Made by a program: the position numbers and the translations under genes
Assembly: GCA_034769895.1 (NCBI GenBank)
Contig: CM068374.1
Span: 358,023,802-358,087,801 of the forward strand
Origin: Magicicada septendecula
Lineage: Eukaryota; Arthropoda; Insecta; Hemiptera; Cicadidae
Reading direction: 5' to 3'
DNA length: 64,000 nucleotides
Notes under the pieces: model-generated
Seen by the model: only the letters and a program-made list of their open reading frames with translations
Told to the model about the DNA's origin: nothing
Databases searched by the model: none
In this document: positions 10,270 to 23,249 of the stretch, in pieces
How the letters are laid out: each line of letters starts with the position of its first letter
How positions within the stretch are numbered: the stretch's first letter is position 1

Positions 10270-11558
10270 TAATTGGGGCTAAAGGTTGTCTGTTGTAATG
10301 AAAGTCCGTTACATAACAAATAAGTCTTGTTAGGTCGTATTTACATCAATAAAACTTGGTAAATTAGTATAAAACATGTTTATTTTTACTTGAAATCATT
10401 TTACATAGCATACATGACAAATGAGATCATACTGTTCATATTTACATTATAGACCAGAATTGAAACTTTATATACATTGTTATCTTACTTACCTTTTTAT
10501 AAATTAATAAATAGGTTTTGTTTATTTATTATGTATTTTGGCTCTGTAGACGCCATGTTGTCTGCCAACCTGATTTTTCACTCGCCAGGGTTCGAATCAG
10601 CAAACGGGAAAATCAGAACTGGTTATTTGAATAATAACGAGTCATTTCTTATTTTACTAAGCAATTAAAATTTTATTGATAATTTCTTGTTTTTTATATC
10701 CCTTTCAATTCCCATAATTCTTAACAATTTTTTGCATATCAAAATGAAAATTATTCAGACAAAACTTAATTTTTCTTATATAGATAAAATAACATTTTAA
10801 AACTACCATCAAAATTTAATTAACCCAAACCAGCGCTTCTTATTTTATCATTTTTATTATTTTTATTCACGCTCGCATTCATACATATACCCCATGCCCA
10901 TTTGAGATCTCAATTTCATTTAATGGTAAATAGTGTACTTTAAAAGAACATAATTTTGAAGTTGATATACCACTCTGGTTACTGATCTGGCTTTTCGAAA
11001 GAGTCCAATGTTCCGTAGTACCTTCCATCACTCCGCACATATTAGTCGCACCATCTTTTATCTAAACTGTTACTTTAATTATTTAATTACTCACTGGATA
11101 ATCATGTTCCGTTTTAAATTATACACTCGGTTTTAAAATCACATTTTGTTTGAGTTGCGGGCTCGCAATTTTGTTCCAGAACTGTTCTTTACGACCGGCC
11201 GCTTTTAGAGCGTAATTGCGACTGAGGCGGATTTTACTGTGTTGAGTTCTTTGTTTCTGCACACTGGGCGAGAAAGAAGGTTTTGTACGTGCTTTTCAAG
11301 CTGTTTACAGTGGCACACCCATGCGTGAATACGCTCCCCTCGCTGCTAACGTTCACATTCTCAGACTTGTTAATGACTTTTGTGCAACAACAACACCTAC
11401 GTACGGCTTGGCTTGATACCGCACTGACTGCTGTGTGTTAGAAAACTGTCCAGCGTTTATGATTCAAATGTTATTCAGCTTGAGTGGCCATTACATTTTA
11501 CAATTATTTAAGAAAAAATAAACCCCAATAGTTTGTCCCGTTACAACATTCTATTGCT
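10270..11558. other. Tigger non-coding region beyond the transposase stop
   Basis: About 1.3 kb between the left inverted repeat and the transposase stop. AT-rich, with a more GC-balanced patch at about 11140-11420. I see no gene-like ORF. As the transposase is on the minus strand, this is its 3' untranslated side. Confidence 0.6.
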
Positions 11559-13273
11559 TTATTCTCTTGAAAAAGAAGGGCCTGGTTCATTATTATTCAT
11601 TAGGTTATTACTACTAACATTAACTGGTTTGAAAAAAGTATTGATTTTTTGTTGTGTTTGTTTGTTATTTATTTCGTTGGTCAGTAACTGACGAAGATGC
11701 TGCAAGTGTTCATAGTAAGCAAACACATTTTCATTTTTTGATTGTTCAACATATTCAATGACAAAATTTAAATGATCTTTCACTTCACTCACTTTTATTG
11801 TTGCCTGAGTATTGTCTTCCTCTTGTAAGTCTTCCTCCTCGTCCTCCGAAGAGTCTTCTTTCTCAGTGACACTGCCAACAATCTCCTCTTCCATCAACAA
11901 GTGGAATCCAGGGTCATCTTCATCTTCTTCAAGCCAGGTCTCCACATCTTCCAATAAAACTTCTTCCTCCCATCCTCTTTGCAAAGTTTCACGGAAATCT
12001 TCTGTCTCACAATTTTCTATTTCTAAACATGCTTCTTCATTCTTTAACAGTTTTTTCCATGAGTTCACCAAAGTAGTTGGTTTAATTTCTTTTACAGCAT
12101 CAGCAAAGTTGTGAATCATAGATCGAATGTTGTAGGCCTTCAAGTTTTGAAGAGTCTTTTGGCTCCTTCTATCTTCTTCAGCAGCGGATGGCTCATCAAC
12201 TTCTAAGATTTCATTGAGACATTTTTTTCTATAAAGCCGCTTGGCAGTATAAATTACTCCTTGGTCCATGTGCTGAAACACGGATGTTGTGTTTGGAGGC
12301 AGGAACTTACACTTTATCTTCTTGTCTCGACTGCAGAGTTTGTCAACATCAGGGTGGGTTGGTGCGTTATCCAAAAGAACCAAAGCTTTTATTTTTTCTT
12401 TTGGAATTTTCAAAATTTCCATTTGGTGGTTTATAATTGCTGGCACAGCTTTCTTATGAAACCAATCACTTGTTATTTCAGTTGTAAACCACGCATTTTG
12501 GGAACTATAATAGTGAACTGGTAAATTGTCCATCACATTTTTAACTGGCCTTGGTTTTTTGCTTTTACCAACGATAGCAGGTTTAAGCATATGAGTGCCA
12601 TCTGCATTTGCACACAACAAAACTGACACACGCTCCTTGCTGACTTTTCTACCAGGCATAGTTTTTTCGGCTTTTGAAGCTTGTGTATTGTCAGATAGAG
12701 TTCTCCAAAATAAAAACCTGTCTCATCAAAGTTATAAATTTGGCTCAATTCATAACGTTCTTTTTTAATCAAATTGTCTAATTCTTTTATAAAAGGCTCA
12801 ACAGCTTCAAAGTCTGCACTACGAATTTCCCCACTAATCTTCTTGTTTGAAATGTTGTGACGTCGATGAAACCTAAATAGCAAACCAGAGCTTGCTTTAA
12901 ACTGTTCAAGTCCCATCTGTTTGGAGAGTCTTTCGGCAGCCGCTTGAATTTCAATTCCTCTAACAGCCATTCCACATGAACGAAGCTGAGAGAACCACTT
13001 GTAGACTGCATCATCCAGTGTTGCCATAGAAGGCAGCCGCATACGCTTAGCTGCACTCTTCTCCTTTTCTATATTGAACTTGAGAACAAAGTTACGAATG
13101 TAATTTTTTTATTTTTTAATGTCCGATACGGTTTGTTTTGCGATTTCATACTCCCGACAAATGCTAGAAACAGACGCTCCTTTTTCTAATTTTTCTATAA
13201 TGGAGAGTTTATCTTGAAGACTGAGCGCCTTACGCTTCCGTTTCTGTCCTACACTTGGCTTACTTAACGACAT
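11559..13273 (-). pseudogene. Tigger-like transposase, broken by one stop and one frameshift
   Basis: Starts at ATG 13273 and ends at 11559. The N-terminus has a Lys/Arg-rich segment and a psq-type helix-turn-helix that would bind the inverted repeats, then a CENP-B-type second DNA-binding region (about 13042-12800), then a DDE catalytic domain. The three acidic residues sit in NFDETGF, VLLDNAPTHPD and HMDQGVI. The tail is very acidic (Glu/Asp runs), as in jerky/Tigger relatives. Damage is light: an in-frame TAA at 13109-13111, after codon 54, and one frameshift near 12705 between NFDETGF and MPGRKVS. The rest of the frame is open, so the element died fairly recently. Confidence 0.9.
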
Positions 13274-13676
13274 GATTTTAATAAATTAAAAAAAGTTATA
13301 GGCAGGACGTGTGACTGTGCGCGACAAACAACTGAACAATACTGACCAGTAGTGGTGGGAGTGAAAATATACCTGGCTAAGGCGTTAACCTTTCTTTGTT
13401 TTCAACTCCCTTTCCCTTACCATTCAAACAAACAGTTTCCTGTATTTGTTGTTATTATCTCAACAGTTAATTTTCAAACCAGTTAATTCAATGGTGGATT
13501 GGGGTTGGGTTTTAACTTTCAATGATTTATACCTGACAAGGATGTTTGTCTCTGAAAACTATCATTCGGCACTGGCGGGCGGACGTGAGTCATTCCGGTG
13601 CATTGACTTAGTTACTAGGGGATGGGGGTAAGACGTAAAAGACGTGTCCATTGTAAAAGAAGTCCGTAGTAACGGG
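13274..13676. other. Tigger non-coding region upstream of the transposase
   Basis: About 400 bases between the transposase start and the right inverted repeat, where a promoter would be expected on the minus strand. No clear TATA element or ORF is seen. Confidence 0.55.
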
Positions 13677-13702
13677 GTCCATTATAACGAGGTTCTACTG
13701 TA

Positions 13703-13901
13703 TACAGAAAGAATTATATATAAGAAAATTGAAGAATACAGGGGAAAATGTAAACAGCATTTAAATTGCATGGATGAAGACAGAAAACTAGTAATTATAA
13801 TCAAGTACAAGCCTTCTGGAAGAGGGATGTAGGAAGGCCAAGAAAGAAATGGATCTGATAATGTGGAGTCAGAACAGGCATATTGCCTAATCCCTGAAGT
13901 G
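13703..13901 (+). pseudogene. LINE ORF C-terminal end, middle piece
   Basis: This continues the LINE interrupted by Tigger. The translation has IIYKKIEEYRGKCKQHLN and then YKPSGRR with a DVGRPRKKW-type stretch after a frame change, the usual end of insect LINE RT proteins. It stops at the D insertion; the AGTG at 13898-13901 is D's target duplication. Confidence 0.8.
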
Positions 13902-15403
13902 TATAACAAAATTTATAATATGTTATAATTTCACATAATAATTCAATATTAAAACTTTGTAATTGTCTTTAATTAATAAGAAATGTATGGTAATATGTGA
14001 AATGTAGTGGAAAAATACCAGATAAAAGTGGCATGTACACACCCAAGACTGGCGCCTGTTGTCTACCACAAAGTTCTATAAAACGTACTAGCAGGTACTT
14101 TTGGCACGCAAAGCCATCAAAATTGTATTGTTAGAAAATTTTATAAAAACACGTACGAAAGCCATTAAAATAAGATGAACTTACTTGCTATAACAATACC
14201 TACCGGAAGTGTGCAAGCGAGAAATTTAGACACAGAATGAAATTAAGCATCTCCTTTTCAAAAAAAGTCAGTTTAACTCAGCCGAACGCCAAGACAAACA
14301 GCAGTCAGTCAGTCAGTCAAAATCATTTCAGCAATTTTAAGCAGTCTTCACGTCAGTTGTTTGTGAATTAGTTCTTTCAGTTTTATTTAGTCATTCAATC
14401 AGTTACAAGTTTTGTCCACGTCAGCTAGATCGTTATTACATTCAAGTCAATCTTTCTTCAACTTCTCGAGTTTACAGTTTTTCCAAGTTTAAATCAGTTA
14501 CATCAATAACAAAATCAAGTACAGCTAACAATAATATCCGAGTGATACGACTCAATCATTCTGATATAAAAGTATCTTTATTAAGAAATCATATTGCGTT
14601 GCATATGATAAAAGAAATATTTATAAATAAAATTGTATTACATTTTATATGTGCACGTGACTTGTGCGGTTATCATATTAATATTGTAAACCAACTCGTT
14701 CCACAAAAGTGAAAGTGAGTGCAGTGTCAGCATCACCAGGAGCTCGTCACGGGATCCAATGTCAGAGACCCATCACAACACTACCCACCAGGAAGACATC
14801 AGGGACACCACCACCGACATTAATTTGGAATTCAACAACCAAGTAACATATAAACTGTTATAATTAAAATTGTTAACTAAAAGTAACTCAATTCAATGCT
14901 CTGAAAGAACTCACCAAACAAAGTATAATTCCATTTATTAATATTATTAATGTTCAATTTTGTATAAATTTGGAAGTGACCTTATTAAACAAATAATTGT
15001 AATCATATATCTGTGTATTGTATAATTATTTATAATATTACCCTGAGACAAGAGAACATATATACCCATTGGATTGACACCAATTATAAGTAAAGGCATA
15101 CAATTTTATTGTATGACACCAACATGAATAACTAACTTAATTTGAACACATCCTTAATAAATACATTTAAATTATTATTAACGATTGTCACTCATTGAAA
15201 ATATAAATCTCAAAAGTCAATGCAGTGATATTGATAAATACTTATTGGATCTGATTGGTGTAAGATAAATATAAATTGGTGTAATCCTGGGGTAATATTA
15301 TTGGCACCTTCAATGTGGGCCTATATAGTATACAAAATAATATATTATTAGTGCTCACCCATATTAATTGGTGTTAACGAAAATATTACAACCTAAGGTA
15401 ATA
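13902..15403 (+). repeat. D left (5') LTR
   Basis: Starts TATAAC and ends GTAATA, not the usual TG...CA. It matches 46065-47733 closely but lacks about 165 bases present there at 46449-46612. A TATAAAA box lies at 14077-14083, an AGTC repeat at about 14303-14319 and AATAAA-like signals near 14626. Confidence 0.88.
14077..14083 (+). promoter_or_regulatory. TATA box in D LTR
   Basis: TATAAAA about 175 bases into the LTR, conserved in the right copy at about 46242. It is the best candidate for the D promoter. Confidence 0.45.
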
Positions 15404-15407
15404 TTAT

Positions 15408-15425
15408 TGGCGCCCACCGTATCGG
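15408..15425 (+). other. D primer binding site, tRNA-Lys-like
   Basis: TGGCGCCCACCGTATCGG, four bases after the LTR end. The first nine bases match the tRNA-Lys(CUU) complement TGGCGCCCAACGTGGGGC; the rest carries mismatches. Confidence 0.7.
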
Positions 15426-15471
15426 CTTGATTCAAAGCAAAGGGTAGAGCGAATTGAGCTACAAATTTGTA

Positions 15472-16832
15472 GTTGTTTATAAGTGTGCTTATTTTATGTG
15501 GTTATTAAAAGTGTGCCTGTTATTCCGCTGGCCTAACAGATGATCAAGATTATTTTTAAATTGTTTGTAACATTAAACATATAATATAGAAACTAATCAA
15601 GTTTAAAAATTTGAAGTTCAATCAGATGTATTATTGTGTATGACAAGGATATACAAGGATTGTTTAATAGAAACACATTTAGAGCTGTAAAGCATTTTTT
15701 ATTCAACGATTTTAAAAGAAGTCTCCATTAACATTAAGACATGAGTCCCACTCTTGCACTAATCTGTAGATTCCCTGTTAGTAAAATTCTTACGGCTGTT
15801 TCCGGAGCCATTCGCTAACAGCAAACTCTACCTCAGCGTTCAATTTGAACCACCGTCCTTTTAGTGATTCCTTAAAAAAATTTAAGGTAAGACTTTTGCC
15901 TACTCATTCATTAACTACTAGCTTCACCACTGCAAATGACAGTGCTAATAATTAATACTTAGGAAGGGAGATAATGGAATGAAGAAAGTCAGAAGATATA
16001 TAAGGATTTTGAAAAGAATTCAAATTTTGATAACAATGGATTTATATCAAGCTAGGCCAATCAGAATTCTTTGGTAACCATAGAAACCACCGTTGAATAA
16101 GAATTTACCGTTGAATATCATTACTCGAACAGTGACGCTCTTGGAAAACAGAAGCCAAAATTTTGAACACCCAATTTTTAATTTAAAATGTTATAAAAGT
16201 TGACCAAACTATCAAAATTGAACGAGAAGGAGGCAGACTACAACTGAAACCAATTAACTGATGATGAAGACCTTTTAATTTGAAACGAAGTGCGTAAGTT
16301 AATCCAAGTACATTGAAAAAGATGCCAGAAGCCCGAATAATTGAAAATTGAATTCTATTGCTGCTACAGCCCTTTGTTCCAGACTAACTGACTAACCCCA
16401 GGCTACGAAGTTGTTAAGTATCCTCTAAATTATCCAAACTTCTGAAATAACCCACTTTAAATATTTCTCACTATATTATGAAATATCACTAAACTGATTT
16501 TATTCTCTTTCAAAGATTAAATAAAAATACTAAGACACTGAAAATTTGTCAAATTATAAAGTTTACCTAGTGTTAGTTTACGAACCTTTAAAACACTTTT
16601 ACTACACTCCAACAAACCAATTATAGATACACATCATAATATTTAAGTAGAAACATTGTAAGGTTGTGTATTTTTATTATTGTAATTGCATCTAATCCTT
16701 TTATCATGATCAAAAGAATCCAAACGATTGAACGAAAATATTGGTTTACTACTCCGGTAGAACACCATTACATTGTATTTGTTACGTTCAAAATCGATTT
16801 GTTAAACGACGAGTGAAGGTTTGTAACAACAT

Positions 16833-16863
<31 letters not shown>

Positions 16864-17313
16864 ATCAATCCTAACATATAATCTTTATTTGACCTACTTT
16901 AAATTTTTGACACATATGTCTTGTTTATATTTCAGTCGCTTGTTTACATTTGGATTGTCGTGGTAGTAGGCTATTTACCCACTTTACAAAGCATACCGTG
17001 TTTTCTCCCTTTACCTGCTCTTGGGTTAGTAGACCCTATGCTACTCTACTTTCCCTCTTTACATAACAGTTATATACTTATTCACTATATAGCAATTTTG
17101 ACATTCATATCTCATTTATTACCTGTAGTTATTCTAATACAAAATTTTCTGTTTACATATTATCTCCTTATCCTAATACAATTAAATTTCAATCATACAT
17201 ATTACAATTTTATTTACAAATTCAATGTTTTGTTTAATTTTGTTTGTGTTTTGGTGTTTTGTTCTGTTTTATGTGTTTTTGAAATACCGTTTCAGTTGTC
17301 TCACGTTGAATTT
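15472..17313 (-). repeat. Inverted repeat P, left arm, outer part
   Basis: Reverse complement of about 38840-40673 at very high identity. It runs from inside a truncated hAT copy (15472 to about 15938), through non-coding sequence, to the last codons of pol at 17313, where element B interrupts. The arm resumes at 36711. The ATTT at 17310-17313 is B's target duplication. Apart from short antisense ORFs, this stretch is non-coding. Confidence 0.9.
16832..16862. repeat. (CA)n microsatellite in left arm of P
   Basis: About 15 CA units; the mirrored copy is a shorter GT run at about 39294-39316. Confidence 0.85.
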
Positions 17314-18672
17314 TGTAACAATCTACTAGGGTCGTACCTGTTGAAATGTATCACACTTGTTTATTTTGTGTATTAGTGTGAATGTAGTGTGTTTGCCTCA
17401 CACTGGTTGTTACATAAATCGACGTCACTACTGGAGTCCGTAGCGTTGTCAATGTCACCAGTACAACCTACCTGTTAATTCATAGGGATTACGATTCCCG
17501 GGTGGCGCCAAATTGTTTCTGTTAAAACAATTAAAACATTTAATTTTTAAGGTAATACGTGATATTAGCTAGACAGCTGTGACGTTCGAATTGTTCCCGC
17601 TGCTACACAGGTTGTCGACTCGGCCGCTCGTGGTGAGCGCTAGTTGGCTGTTGCTTAAAACTTTGCTAACACACATATATTCTACAAAATTCCTATGAAA
17701 TAACAAGATAGTAATGTTCTGTACTGCGTTTTTTAATACATATTTAATTATCAATAAATATGACAAATGAATCATAAACAAATTTATAATATTATGCTCC
17801 GGCTTAGAGCTTGAAACACAAAACATCTCAGGTTGGCAAAATTGATTTCAAAACACTATCGTTCAGTTACTTTTAACAAATTACTATGTTTTTTAAAATC
17901 TGGAGTTCTTTTGATCATGAAAATAGACATAAACGTTGATTACATGGAAAAAAGTACACTACTATACCTTATGCGTACTTAGGATTTATAATGTGTTTGT
18001 ACAATTTGTTCAGTAGTGTCGTATTTCTGTTACAGTAGTTATGTTCACAAATAAGGTTATCTCTATAGTTTAATTAAATGTTTTTTTAATGTAAGTAAAT
18101 TATGCCTTTACCTTTGAAAGAAAATACTACTTTTTAAATAGTGAGAAATTTTACCATTTGAAAATAATTTAAGTAATTTGGGGTTTTGGGAGTAAGAAAT
18201 TATTCGGTACTTATCAGTTCATCTCACGTTGTCTGTGTCGTCATCAGGATAGGCGTATATTTTTCGAATTTGGGCTGGTTGAAGGCTTCCAACATCTTCT
18301 TCAAACTGGTCTGGGTTTTTTCGTTAATTAGTTTATTTAATTTCGTTCCTGCACATCATTAATTCTGTATAGATCGACGTCTCTTCATATTGGGTTATCT
18401 TGGTTCACTGATTCGACTTTTTATAACTGTTTAAATTAAAATTTTAGTTTGTCCAATTTTTCGTGTGGCTTACCCACGCTTCGTTTCTTCAGCGTCTCTC
18501 TAATTTAATGGAAAAATAAGACCTCAAACGTCTCGTTGTCATAGTAACCAATAATTCAATGCTTGGTTAATTACTCCTTACATACATTGTTAGAAATATT
18601 TGAATTTTTATTCAAATTTATCAAGTATTTTCCTAATGATTTTATTCCCTTATAATTCCTTTGGGATAATAC
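17314..18672 (-). repeat. B 3' LTR, distal part (left of E)
   Basis: Matches 33674-35030. The left end TGTAACAATCT on the plus strand is the U5 end of the element and abuts the target duplication directly, so this LTR ends before any primer-site copy. It is cut by E at the TA at 18671-18672. Confidence 0.92.
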
Positions 18673-20081
18673 CTATAACTTAATGCTTATCAAATGATTA
18701 TTGTGTACCTCTCATAAAACTAAAATATTATATAAAATCATCCAGAATAAAGGTTCACCCAACTAACCTTTGAAGGAGTAGAGAGGCAGAATAACAAAGT
18801 GTGTAAAATAAAAGAAGGATATTATTATGGAAAGTGTAAGGAAAGAGAAAAAATGTTTATAAAACGAACCATGTAACCCCAAGAATGTCTATAAAATTAG
18901 ATATTAGTATGTCATTATATTGTCACATTAAATTGTAATTATAGAATATTGTATATTATATAAAATCATCCAGAATAAGTGAGAACCACCATCACTTGAA
19001 GGAGTAGAGGAGAAGAATGACAAAGTGAGTTAACTGTAAAGATAGCTATTGTTATAATGGAATGAAAAGAGAAAAATGTTTATTGATTATCAAATATTGT
19101 ACATCACCAGATATGTCAGAGAACATCAAACAAAAAACCATTTAGTATACGAACATTGTACGCCCTGATAATTCAGGATAAATATAAATTATTAAGAAAA
19201 GCTTAATGAACTATTGTGAAAATAAAATATTATAAACTCTAGATATGAAAACCAACTGCGTAAGTATATAAGCAGCAAAATAAGTGTGTAACCATAAGAA
19301 TACTCAAGTGAACCAAAGCAAATTGTCAACTAGTACAAAAAGTAACAATACAGCTGATAAACAACATAGCTGAGAATGTCAAGTCTGAAAAGAAATAATT
19401 ACCTGTAAAAAAGAAAGCATGTTAGCTAGTATAAAGATGGAAATGTGATCTAAATGAAAACCTCTGAAACCTTCTGAAACCTTGAATATTATAGTGAATA
19501 TATTATATTATTGTAAATGAATGATATGTGATATTTTATGAGTTGTGATAGTGCAACTATTGCCAGGTGCAATGTTTATTTTTTTCTCAGACAGAGAAGA
19601 GTAATGCCTCTGAATCTGAGTATGTGTATTGAGGAACGGCAGAGAATGTAAGCCATAGTGAGCCACTCTGATTCCGAACCCACTACAAAAGTTAGGGAGT
19701 TATATTGTATTAATGTATCAAGGAGTATTATAAGAGAATCTGTGAGGTATAAATTATAATAACCATTAAGATAATCACGAATGTAAAGATATGTAATAAG
19801 AAAGAAGAATGTGAATAAGACAGGAGATTGTTAATTTAAGAAATAAGATCTATTGTAGTTAAATGACATAAGATGTAAGCTACTTGAGAAATACTAGTAA
19901 GTTAAGAATTATATCACTAGACAAAAAATCAAGCTAGAGTAATACACTAATAGTACGTTAAAAAAATCAAAGAGTACAAAAGAAAAAAAAACATAGAAAT
20001 ATACTAAGAAACTGACATGAAATGATAATTTTATAAAAAATAAATTTTTTCTCAAATGATCAATTTTGAGGAGGGGGTATA
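18673..20081 (+). other. E 3' non-coding region and polypurine tract
   Basis: AT-rich and non-coding. It contains tandem copies of a unit of about 230 bp: TATAAAATCATCCAGAATAA recurs at about 18731 and 18959, each followed by an AAAAATGTTTAT-type stretch. The same AAAAATGTTTAT motif occurs at the far right end of E (25321), which suggests the two E ends were once adjacent. A purine tract, TTTTGAGGAGGGGG, at about 20064-20077 precedes the LTR, matching the tract before B's LTR. Confidence 0.7.
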
Positions 20082-23000
20082 TGTAACATAACAAAATGTT
20101 ACCTAACCTAAACGTATATTATCAGATTTTATAAGGACAGAACAATAATGTAAATAGGGAATATAGTAATAAGAATAAACAAGAAGAGAGGAATCAAGAA
20201 AGAAGAATGAAGCAGAAGTACCACATGAAACAGTAAACCCAAATACTGTTTGACACTACAACCAGACAATGACTAACTCAAACTGATGGACAGAGTAAAT
20301 TTACATTAAGCTGTCAATCAAGTCAGTAGATAATGTAAACAGAATGTTATATGTAAATAAAAAGTGAATCAATAAGAATCTGAATACTGTGAAATCAGAA
20401 TTAGCATTTTGCTGATAATAAATTTAACCATGACTAGTAAATTATGAATGCCAAAACTAAAATTAGCAATGGCTACAAAGTGAGAACAAAGATATATTTC
20501 AATATCAAATATACTTATGAGAAAGAAAAACCATTTGTATGAGGGAATATTATACAAAGAAGGTACCTCAACGAATTACCGAATTGAGAACCAATAAATG
20601 TTGTCAAGGCAAAATTCCAGTCTAGACGATATGTCTTAACCAGGCCTAGACCAAGCAATAATCAGCGAGTAAATTATTGGGAGGTAACGTAAGTGTAAAT
20701 TAAATACACAAAACAATCGTTATGCTCCAACATAACAAAAAACATTATTAAAATGATATAGTTAATCATAATTCAATTGTTAAGTAGTAGAATAGAACGA
20801 ATTAGCGTAAACGAAATGTCATAGTAATAAGAATCGTTCATCACAATGTATAAAGTTAAGGTGTATTTATAATGTTCAATAATTGAAGGTCAGTACAGAG
20901 TTAATAGTGTTCCCATATAAACGTTTGAGTAATAAAATGCTATGTGAACACAAACAATATTAATCCAAGTGTAAAATCGTCGATTCAAGTAAACAGACGA
21001 CAGCGCAAAATAGTGTACCCGAACATTGATTTTATAACAATGTCGGTAAAAGTGAAGTTAATTCGATATCGAGTGATATCAAATTAAAGAGGACAAAATA
21101 ATCTTTAATTTGATGGCGATATCGACCCAATCGCAACTGTATTAAGTGCGGGAAGGATGTTAGCATCATTTGCCAAATATGCATCAGAAATTTATTTATC
21201 AATACCAACAACAATGAAAGCTATCTGCCACCTCAGAGTTTGACAGTTAAAAAACCGTTATTAACAGCTAACAAACAATACGTCATACTCTTCACACCGG
21301 CCAGAACCAATCACAAAATTAGTTAGTAATTAACATTTTTTCCTAAGACCGATCGACGAGGAGAGTATATAAGAGGATGTAACCGATTCTCATTAGACAT
21401 TTATCAACTTCATTCAGTGCAGAACGTGTGCTCGCCGTCTCAACATTTTTTAATAACCGATAGCGTCACCTCGAGAACTCATCGACGGAAACCATTCGAC
21501 AATAACCTATGATTACTTCAAATTATTCTACAGAAAACAACAGTGATTATGTGCAGTATTATTTCGTTTTTGTGCGGGAAGATAATGAACAAGAGTAATT
21601 AAAATAATATTATCCACGATCCATTAAGTCAGAAGAGGATCGAAATACTCTGTTCTTGTGCGTGTGCAGGAAGTCATGATAATCACTATAATCCGATTAT
21701 CAAGGTGCTAAAATGATTTTTAATTAAATAATTAAAACCAAAAGGTAACAGTGTAACCATTATTTCATTTTTTCTACGAGCGCTGAAACCTGTACGTTTT
21801 TATACACTGATCTGTACTGACGCAAACCATAGAAACATTTCAATATTACACCATGTCTCAATTTATTTGATGAATTTGTTATTAGTAATTAAACTGAATG
21901 TTAGTGATAAGTGTTCTCAATTTATAAATTTTGAATTCATGAACCAGGCGTGACGAACGCATAACCTATCAAATAGGTTATTTTTATTTGTTTACGTTAT
22001 AAAAGTAACGTCAAAACATTATTGATCAATTTTATATCAGCAAATTATTAGATATTGTGTAGGCATAACTTTCTTTTTCGTGTCTCAAAGAACTCACTTC
22101 TGAGATTTTAATAATATTAATGTTAAAAATAACCAATATCTGGACTTAGCCAGATTCGCTACTTGTGCTCTGAGCAAGCCTTATAAGGTATATGACAACT
22201 TATTTACAATTGTACAACTTTGTATGTTTTAATTATATTTGTTTTGAATTCTCAATCAAGGGTATTAATAAAACCCATTATTAACAGAATAACTCGACTT
22301 GATTTATTTCTAATTGATAGTCAAATATTTTATTTAGCAAACTTAAACAACCTTCAGTTGTGTTTAAATATTTTGGAATAGCATTGCCATAAAGGTAATA
22401 AACAATTATTTTAAATTTTTTTAATCATTCAGAGATTCTATTTGTGGGTTTTACACGGGATTTTCCCTAAATAAATCCATGTGGCGCCCACTAACAAAAA
22501 AGGCAATCTAACATTGCAACTAAAGTAAGTTGGTGTTTGTAAACTGAGTTGACAGCTTATAATAGAACTTCTAGAAAACACGACCAGGTACGTGAAAGTA
22601 TATTTTGTTTATTATATTGTCCAGACATTACGAGACGTAACGTACTTAGACTATCAGCAACCTGGAAGAGAAGTTCCACAGCCAGAATCAACAAGACGAT
22701 CATCATCATCAAGCGACCAACTATTGAACTTTACTTTTAAAACCTAAGCAAAATTAGTATTTAATTATTATCAACCCAACTATTTTATTTGTTTCATATA
22801 AGAGAATTCTTTTTAGACAAGTATAATTACACAATTGTAAACACACTGTGAGTAACCTTGAATGTTACATTTTAAATCACTTTACAAAATTAGTAACCTT
22901 CAACCACCACATTTAAATAATATTTCACACATATTTGAATTTTATTTAAACACGACCTTTAATATTATTAATACCTTTAATATTTTAAACATAAACATAC

Positions 23001-23094
23001 TTTTAAATAACAACGGCAACACTTTTATTTTATTACAAGCTAACGCCTACACCGTGTGGCAGATTAAAACACACCGGATTATCGTTTACTTACA
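20082..23094 (+). repeat. E long terminal repeat (single copy)
   Basis: Starts TGTAACATAAC after the purine tract and ends CTTACA just before a perfect tRNA-Lys primer site; at 3013 bp it is close to B's LTR length. Only one copy exists, so the end is inferred by analogy with B. An alternative end is at 22481, before an internal TGGCGCCCA (22482-22490). Non-coding; a promoter is marked separately. Confidence 0.75.
21366..21373 (+). promoter_or_regulatory. TATA box in E LTR
   Basis: TATATAAG, followed about 25-30 bases later by a CATTAG initiator-like sequence near 21391. A plausible LTR promoter. Confidence 0.5.
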
Positions 23095-23097
23095 AAT

Positions 23098-23115
23098 TGG
23101 CGCCCAACGTGGGGC
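23098..23115 (+). other. E primer binding site 1 (tRNA-Lys)
   Basis: TGGCGCCCAACGTGGGGC, an exact 18-base complement to the tRNA-Lys(CUU) 3' end as I know it from Drosophila. The same 18-mer is at B's primer site. Confidence 0.85.
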
Positions 23116-23162
23116 TTTAAGAATAAAGGAAGAACCCCTATTATTTTAGTTACATTACAAAT

Positions 23163-23184
23163 TGGCGCACCAACTAGTGTGGCT
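23163..23184 (+). other. E primer binding site-like copy 2
   Basis: A diverged copy (TGGCGCACCAACTAGTGTGGC) 65 bases after the first, again preceded by an LTR-end-like TTACA. It lies just before the Gag ORF. Confidence 0.65.
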
Positions 23185-23249
23185 TAAAAATATTAAATAA
23201 AAATATTTTTTATATTTTATATCAGCCCGGTAGGCACGAAAGAATAAAC

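Larger units (their letters stand above)
10246..13700 (-). mobile_element. Tigger/pogo-type DNA transposon
   Basis: Terminal inverted repeats of 24 bp start CAGTAGAACCTC at both ends with one mismatch (A at the left, G at the right). TA dinucleotides flank the element at 10244-10245 and 13701-13702, the target duplication of the Tc1/mariner superfamily. It is 3455 bp and encodes a CENP-B-like/DDE transposase on the minus strand. Removing the element and one TA restores an open LINE reading frame across the junction, which confirms the boundaries. Confidence 0.95.

Noticed and set aside
14303-14319. CRISPR-like or satellite array at the AGTC repeat
   Set aside because: Only four 4-bp units in a eukaryotic LTR; no spacers.
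16921-17376. 151-codon plus-strand ORF, repeated inversely at 38861-39235
   Set aside because: It is antisense to the 3' end of the P-family pol, hydrophobic only because the strand is T-rich, and extends by chance into B's LTR in the left copy.
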